Shown here: positions 60,399-64,000 of the stretch, in pieces
How positions within the stretch are numbered: the stretch's first letter is position 1
Layout of the letters: each line of letters starts with the position of its first letter
Translations under genes and position numbers: made by a program
Assembly: GCA_017427465.1 (NCBI GenBank)
Contig: JAFRST010000062.1
Span: 93,684 to 157,683 of the forward strand
Source: Clostridiales bacterium
Lineage (GTDB): Bacteria; Bacillota; Clostridia; Saccharofermentanales; Saccharofermentanaceae
Reading direction: 5' to 3'
DNA: 64,000 nt
Notes under the pieces: model-generated
Seen by the model: the letters and a program-made list of their open reading frames with translations, nothing else
Database searches by the model: none
Told to the model about the DNA's origin: nothing

Positions 60399-62129
60399 TT
60401 ACCACGCTGACAAATTGAACATCTTGCTGTAGTTATCAAGTCTTATCGTTTTACCATTTGAGATATCTTCAGATCCGCTTGGCAAGATGTGGAAAGAAAC
60501 AACATCACTGTCATCAACGGAGAAACCACAATTCCAGAAGTGCATCTCAGGAAGATCCTTAAGTTTGTCGAGCATAACAGGTGTAAGACTCATTGGTCTT
60601 CCGCTATCGAGATTGCCGCTGAATTCGATCATGAATTGCTTGATTCCTGTCAGGTTGGCATATACGACTCTATTGCCGGGCTCATCTCTTTTGGAATCGT
60701 CACGCAACATAAAATACGGCTTGTTCGGCACTACTATCTGGTGATACTTAATGCCGTAATAAGGTTTAAACCGTCCACTTGCATCAGAAGCATAAAGACC
60801 GATTGAGTATTTTGCAGTCTTCTGAAGTCTAACCCTGTCAGCAGCAATTAGTGCAGCTCCCAAAGAAATTGCCAGTTCCTTCTTATTTGTCGAGATGTGC
60901 TTTACTCTGGGATCATTCTTTGCATTGGCATCCATGTTGTAAATCTCATAGAGCTGGGCCTTAACAAAGAAACAACCTCCGAAACCTCCAACCAATGCGA
61001 TCTTAAAATCGTCGTTGTTTCCGGATGAAGGACTGCAGGGATTCTTCTTAAGATTTTCCTGAATGCGTTTATTGATTTCTCTTACCTGAGCAGCAAGAAC
61101 AGTCTCGATATTCTGCTTATAAGCTCTGAACAGGCATTGGAAAGATACCGATATCACTTCATCTTTATATGTAAACTCGCCAAAGTCTTCAGCTTTCTGA
61201 TTCAAAGCCTCACCGAAATCACTGTATGAACCGAACTGTGTGAAATAATCCTCGATAAGATCCATACTTTCAGATGATTTCAAAGTGCTTTCAAATTCTC
61301 TCGTAGCTTCAATAAAATCAGGATCAAGAAAGTCTATTGCCGAATCACGGAACTCTTCACTTTCCTTAATCGCAGAGTAAACAACTCCCAAAATGTATGA
61401 GACGCCAGCATTACCGACTATGCGGTTACCTTCTGAATCGATGTGATTCTCGCCTGCACCGCAGCCTTCGCGACAACAAATCTCCATTGAACCCTGACCG
61501 GAAGACTTGACTTCCGTTAACGAAATATCCAAAGTGCCTCCGCCATAGTCTATAAGCAAGAGGTACCCGTTAAAAGTCTTATGCTTAGCCTCAACTCTTT
61601 CAGTCTCCTTCTCGTAATTGAATGCGAAGAAAGCGCTGGCAGCCTCAGGCTCTGTAACTACCTGAACATGACCAATCGGAATATCGATTTCTTTTGTAAG
61701 TATATCTATCAGGATGGAACGACCATCTAAGGTGTTGAGCTCATCGTTCCATATCTCTGGAACGCATATGCACAGTTTCTCAATCTTGGAATCGTTGTAT
61801 GCCTTTAAAGAAGCCTTAAGGTTATTCTCAAGGTACATTTTTGTGATCTTGCGGGGAGTATAGTTGTCATCATATCCTCTGGAAGCGATTACAGACTCGT
61901 CTTTCTCATTGAGCAACATCTTGAAATACTCAAAGAAACGCCCGGTTCTAACTTTTTTGTTCTTTGCTCCATAACCTGTATAAACCTTACCCTTTGAGTC
62001 AACATAAACAACTGAGGGAATGCTGAACGGCTCCCCCTCTTTCAAAGCAATCGGCTCAACAAGCTTACTGTCTTTGTCATAACGGGCAAAGCCGGAATAT
62101 GTGCTGCCCAAATCAATTCCGATATTCAT
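60399..62129 (-). CDS. Hsp70-like ATPase heading the operon
   Basis: About 576 residues. Hsp70/actin ATPase motifs in order: phosphate 1 G-I-D-L-G-S-T at 4-10, V-T-E-P-E-A-A-S-A (connect 1 side), phosphate 2 L-I-D-Y-G-G-G-T-L-D-I-S, and the adenosine loop I-A-L-V-G-G-F-G-G. An extra helical insertion sits between phosphate 2 and the adenosine loop. After the ATPase domain (about 420 residues) only a shorter beta-rich part remains, without the long helical lid of DnaK, and no dnaJ or grpE is adjacent. It is more like stand-alone Hsp70/HSPA12-type proteins. ATG at 62129 is used because GGGAG lies five bases ahead; TTG at 62141 is the alternative. Confidence 0.9.
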   Translation of the reverse strand: MNIGIDLGSTYSGFARYDKDSKLVEPIALKEGEPFSIPSVVYVDSKGKVYTGYGAKNKKVRTGRFFEYFKMLLNEKDESVIASRGYDDNYTPRKITKMYLENNLKASLKAYNDSKIEKLCICVPEIWNDELNTLDGRSILIDILTKEIDIPIGHVQVVTEPEAASAFFAFNYEKETERVEAKHKTFNGYLLLIDYGGGTLDISLTEVKSSGQGSMEICCREGCGAGENHIDSEGNRIVGNAGVSYILGVVYSAIKESEEFRDSAIDFLDPDFIEATREFESTLKSSESMDLIEDYFTQFGSYSDFGEALNQKAEDFGEFTYKDEVISVSFQCLFRAYKQNIETVLAAQVREINKRIQENLKKNPCSPSSGNNDDFKIALVGGFGGCFFVKAQLYEIYNMDANAKNDPRVKHISTNKKELAISLGAALIAADRVRLQKTAKYSIGLYASDASGRFKPYYGIKYHQIVVPNKPYFMLRDDSKRDEPGNRVVYANLTGIKQFMIEFSGNLDSGRPMSLTPVMLDKLKDLPEMHFWNCGFSVDDSDVVSFHILPSGSEDISNGKTIRLDNYSKMFNLSAW

Positions 62130-62202
62130 GACCGCTCCCAAGAATCACTAAGTAAAAAGCGTCAAATCTCTTTGTTCATAGTGACAAAATTTGACAATAG
62201 TG

Positions 62203-62231
62203 AGTATAACAAAATTCTATTGTTTATACAA
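62203..62231 (-). promoter_or_regulatory. Promoter of the Hsp70-led operon
   Basis: On the minus strand TTGTAT, 17 bases, TATACT. It starts a transcript of about 65 nt leader ahead of the Hsp70 gene. Between it and the gene, TGACAAAATTTGACA gives a direct TGACA repeat and a TTTGT/ACAAA inverted repeat, possible operator sites. Confidence 0.75.
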
Positions 62232-62353
62232 TAAAACCCAAGTAAATATACTGTTTCGGGATTTTGGAAAAGCATGCCTGACTGGCAATTATATCAATGT
62301 TGTTTTTCAGGAAAATTGTCCGAAAAACTATTTGCTTAAAAGGTCAAAGAGTA

Positions 62354-62381
62354 TTGAAAAAATATTTGTGCAAAGTATAAT
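62354..62381 (+). promoter_or_regulatory. Promoter of the TolA-like gene
   Basis: TTGAAA, 16 bases, TATAAT. Transcript would begin near 62388, about 55 bases ahead of the gene. The 122 bases between this and the divergent Hsp70 promoter are AT-rich and hold no credible gene. Confidence 0.8.
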
Positions 62382-62442
62382 AAATTTATTGAAGATAATT
62401 AACAAAATCTTTACAAAAGCTTGACATTCAGGGGGCAAAGGG

Positions 62443-63798
62443 ATGGCAAACATTTTGGGTAACTTTATTAAGGGTAAAGATGGATTGAACGTGGCTGCAC
62501 AGGGCGCGGGTTCGGGCTCGCCGAATGTAAGGCCTGCTAATGCAAACATCTCCAACATCCAGACATCGGGACGTCCGGGCGGACAGACCACCCGCACACC
62601 TTCCAATTCCACTGCTGCTCAGCTCGCAAGAGAGCGTGCTGAGGCTGCAAAGGCTCAGATCGAGATGCGTAAGGCTGCAGAAGCTGCACGCAAGGAAGAG
62701 CAGCTCAGGGAGAAGGGCATCGATCCCAATGAGAAGAAAGAGATCACACCTGTAGGACTCAAGCCGCCGATCAAGCGCCCGAAGTCCGCATCAGTTAATC
62801 ATGCACAGTACATCGCCGAGCAGCAGCAGAATGCATCTTCTGAGAATGAAGGCAAGCCCGCCGTTGAGCGCGCATCCCAGCCCGGAAGAAGTGCTGCACA
62901 GTCAGCTCTGGCCGTTGCCCAGTCTGTTGCATTAAGAGCTCAGAATGAAGAGCGCAGAGCTAACCAGAAGGCTAAGGGCGCTGCCGCTAAGGTAGTCGAA
63001 GCAAGAAGTGCCGTTACAGCTGCTGAGGAAGCTCTCATCGCTGCACGTAAGACAGAGGAATCCACAATCGCCAAGGAAGCTGCCGCTAAGGAAGCTACAC
63101 TTGCCGCTGTTGCCCGCGCAGAAGAAGCACGTGCCGCAGCTACTAAGGCCGAAGAGCTCGCCAAGGCTGCTATAGCTAAGGCTGAAGAAGAAGAGAAGGC
63201 TGCTGCCGCTCTTACAGCTGAAGAAGCTAAGCTCACAGAGCGCAGAAAGGCTGACGAGAAGGCAAGGATCGAAGCAGAGAAGGTCGAGCAGGAGACCAAG
63301 GCTGCAGTTATTACTGCAACTAAGGAAGAAGAAGCTGCTTCCCAGGAGCTCGAGGCTGCCAAGGAAGCTCTCGCAAAGGCTCAGAACGAGCTCGATATCG
63401 CTAACCAGATGAAGGCTGAAGAAGATGCCAGAGTCGCAGCTGAGAAGGCTGAGAAGGAAGCACGTATCGCAGCTGAGAAGGCTATCGAAGAAGCACGCAT
63501 CGCAGCAGCTAAGGCTGAAGAAGCAAGACAGGCAGCACTTCTCGCAGAAGAGAAGGCAAGAGCCGCAGCTGCTAAGGCTGAGGAAGAAGCACGCATCGCC
63601 CAGGCTAAGGCTGACGAGATCGCTAAGCTCAGAGCAGCAGCAGGTATCGTAGAACCCGCTAAGGCGGTTGTTAAGGAAGAGCCCGCTGAAGATAAGAAGG
63701 ACGAAGAGGCTTCAGCAGAGACTGCTCCCATGAGACCTGCAGCCACAAGACCTGCCGGCAGACCCGGAGCTCAGGTCGACAAATCAGAAACCGCATAA
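62443..63798 (+). CDS. TolA-like Ala/Glu/Lys-rich helical protein
   Basis: 451 residues. A short Gly/Asn/Ser-rich head (1-55) is followed by about 25 residues of A-R-E-R-A-E-A-A-K-A type, a Pro/Ser/Gln-rich spacer, and then from about 150 to 410 an unbroken Ala/Glu/Lys/Arg helix with many A-K-A-E-E-A repeats, like the stalk of TolA or a coiled-coil spacer. A Pro/Ala tail ends it. No signal peptide, membrane segment or zinc ribbon. GGGGGCAAAGGG is before the ATG. Codons are GC-biased and strong, unlike the AT-rich operon next door, so it is likely well expressed. The function is unknown; the repetitive composition makes homology hard to trust. Confidence 0.8.
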   Translation: MANILGNFIKGKDGLNVAAQGAGSGSPNVRPANANISNIQTSGRPGGQTTRTPSNSTAAQLARERAEAAKAQIEMRKAAEAARKEEQLREKGIDPNEKKEITPVGLKPPIKRPKSASVNHAQYIAEQQQNASSENEGKPAVERASQPGRSAAQSALAVAQSVALRAQNEERRANQKAKGAAAKVVEARSAVTAAEEALIAARKTEESTIAKEAAAKEATLAAVARAEEARAAATKAEELAKAAIAKAEEEEKAAAALTAEEAKLTERRKADEKARIEAEKVEQETKAAVITATKEEEAASQELEAAKEALAKAQNELDIANQMKAEEDARVAAEKAEKEARIAAEKAIEEARIAAAKAEEARQAALLAEEKARAAAAKAEEEARIAQAKADEIAKLRAAAGIVEPAKAVVKEEPAEDKKDEEASAETAPMRPAATRPAGRPGAQVDKSETA

Positions 63799-63823
63799 TC
63801 ACTTAGATTTTTAACTCAATTGA

Positions 63824-63855
63824 AGGGGTTGTCTCATATGAGGCAACCCTTTTTC
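63824..63855 (+). terminator. Intrinsic terminator of the TolA-like gene
   Basis: AGGGGTTGTCTC and GAGGCAACCCT pair around ATAT and run into TTTTT. Same arm pattern as the terminator at 12306-12337. Confidence 0.9.
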
Positions 63856-63868
63856 ATTTAAAATCAGC

Positions 63869-64000
63869 ACCACCCGTCAAACGGGTGGTTTGCTCTGAGG
63901 CTATAAGCCTCTGTTACCGGCCAGCGCCTCAAGGCGCTGGCTTTCACATACGTTCAAGCCTTATTGCCTTTGACCCGTAGCAGCCCATAAATGGGCTTTC
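63869..64000. mobile_element. Run of hairpins, likely end of an IS200/IS605-type element
   Basis: Four perfect short hairpins in 130 bases: ACCACCCGT-caa-ACGGGTGGT (63869-63889), GAGGCT-ata-AGCCTC (63897-63911), CCAGCGCC-tcaa-GGCGCTGG (63921-63940) and AGCCCAT-aa-ATGGGCT (63982-63997). Ends of IS200/IS605-family elements, and the RNA produced from them, are made of such imperfect-loop hairpins and lack terminal inverted repeats. The rest of the element would lie beyond the window, so no transposase or TnpB gene can be shown. Confidence 0.4.

Noticed and set aside
62191..62424. 77-codon frame between the Hsp70 and TolA-like genes
   Set aside because: Overlaps both promoters and has a basic, low-complexity product typical of AT-rich spacer.
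62940..63746. Two long minus-strand frames inside the TolA-like gene
   Set aside because: Ala/Ser-rich products produced by the repetitive codon pattern of the real gene; no ribosome sites.

Overview
The window reads as a chromosomal segment of a mid-GC Bacillota of the class Clostridia, most likely a gut or rumen commensal. The signs are strong AGGAGG ribosome sites, occasional TTG/GTG starts, canonical TTGACA-17-TATAAT promoters, ECF sigma factors paired with DUF4179-type anti-sigmas, DUF3737, DUF6273 and TIGR04076 proteins, and a PuuR-like/potABCD operon. No rRNA, tRNA or CRISPR array was seen. A genus cannot be named from the sequence alone.

Layout. 1-2,124: the end of a GNAT acetyltransferase, then mgtE behind a long structured leader ending in an intrinsic terminator. 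2,145-6,732: a ferredoxin-type aldo/keto reductase and an operon led by an ECF sigma factor fused to a membrane/extracytoplasmic domain, followed by four unknown small proteins. 6,792-9,339: metY-cysK behind a cysteine-rich leader peptide. 9,411-13,895: a lipoprotein, an ECF sigma/anti-sigma pair and a double zinc-ribbon membrane protein. 13,988-17,989: a nickel-pincer cofactor operon (larE-larB-larC) with two small membrane proteins and a DtxR/MntR-type regulator, but no larA. 18,120-25,209: DUF3737, MscS, a GT-C-like membrane protein, a membrane-anchored beta-propeller and an MgtA-type Mg2+ P-type ATPase. 25,246-30,382: a lipoprotein, an XRE regulator fused to a desulfoferrodoxin-like domain, and a TetR-controlled operon containing a NUDIX gene broken by one amber codon. 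30,485-35,237: two tandem giant solute-binding lipoproteins. 35,355-41,260: an RlmD-type methyltransferase, a class A PBP, glutamate 5-kinase and a PD-(D/E)XK-like protein. 41,482-46,855: potABCD and its cupin regulator.

The most unusual part is about 46,892-63,798. A 13-gene operon starts with an Hsp70-like ATPase and continues with a coiled-coil protein, a zinc-ribbon protein, a P-loop-less ATPase-like protein, another coiled-coil protein, a small charged helical protein, a Vps4/katanin-like AAA+ ATPase with a MIT-like N-terminus, a second AAA+ ATPase, and five proteins sharing one N-terminal module: a four-cysteine zinc ribbon followed by an F-x-N-x-x-S-[FY]-x-x-W helix. Three more proteins with the same module lie just beyond it, two of them carrying DUF6273 domains. 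The second AAA+ ATPase keeps the S-[FY]-x-x-W part without the zinc ribbon. I read this as a chaperone/AAA+ remodelling machine with a shared docking tag on many clients, several of them membrane-bound. That function is inferred. A TolA-like Ala/Glu/Lys-rich protein is transcribed divergently from the Hsp70 gene, and the window closes in a run of hairpins that look like the end of an IS200/IS605-type element.
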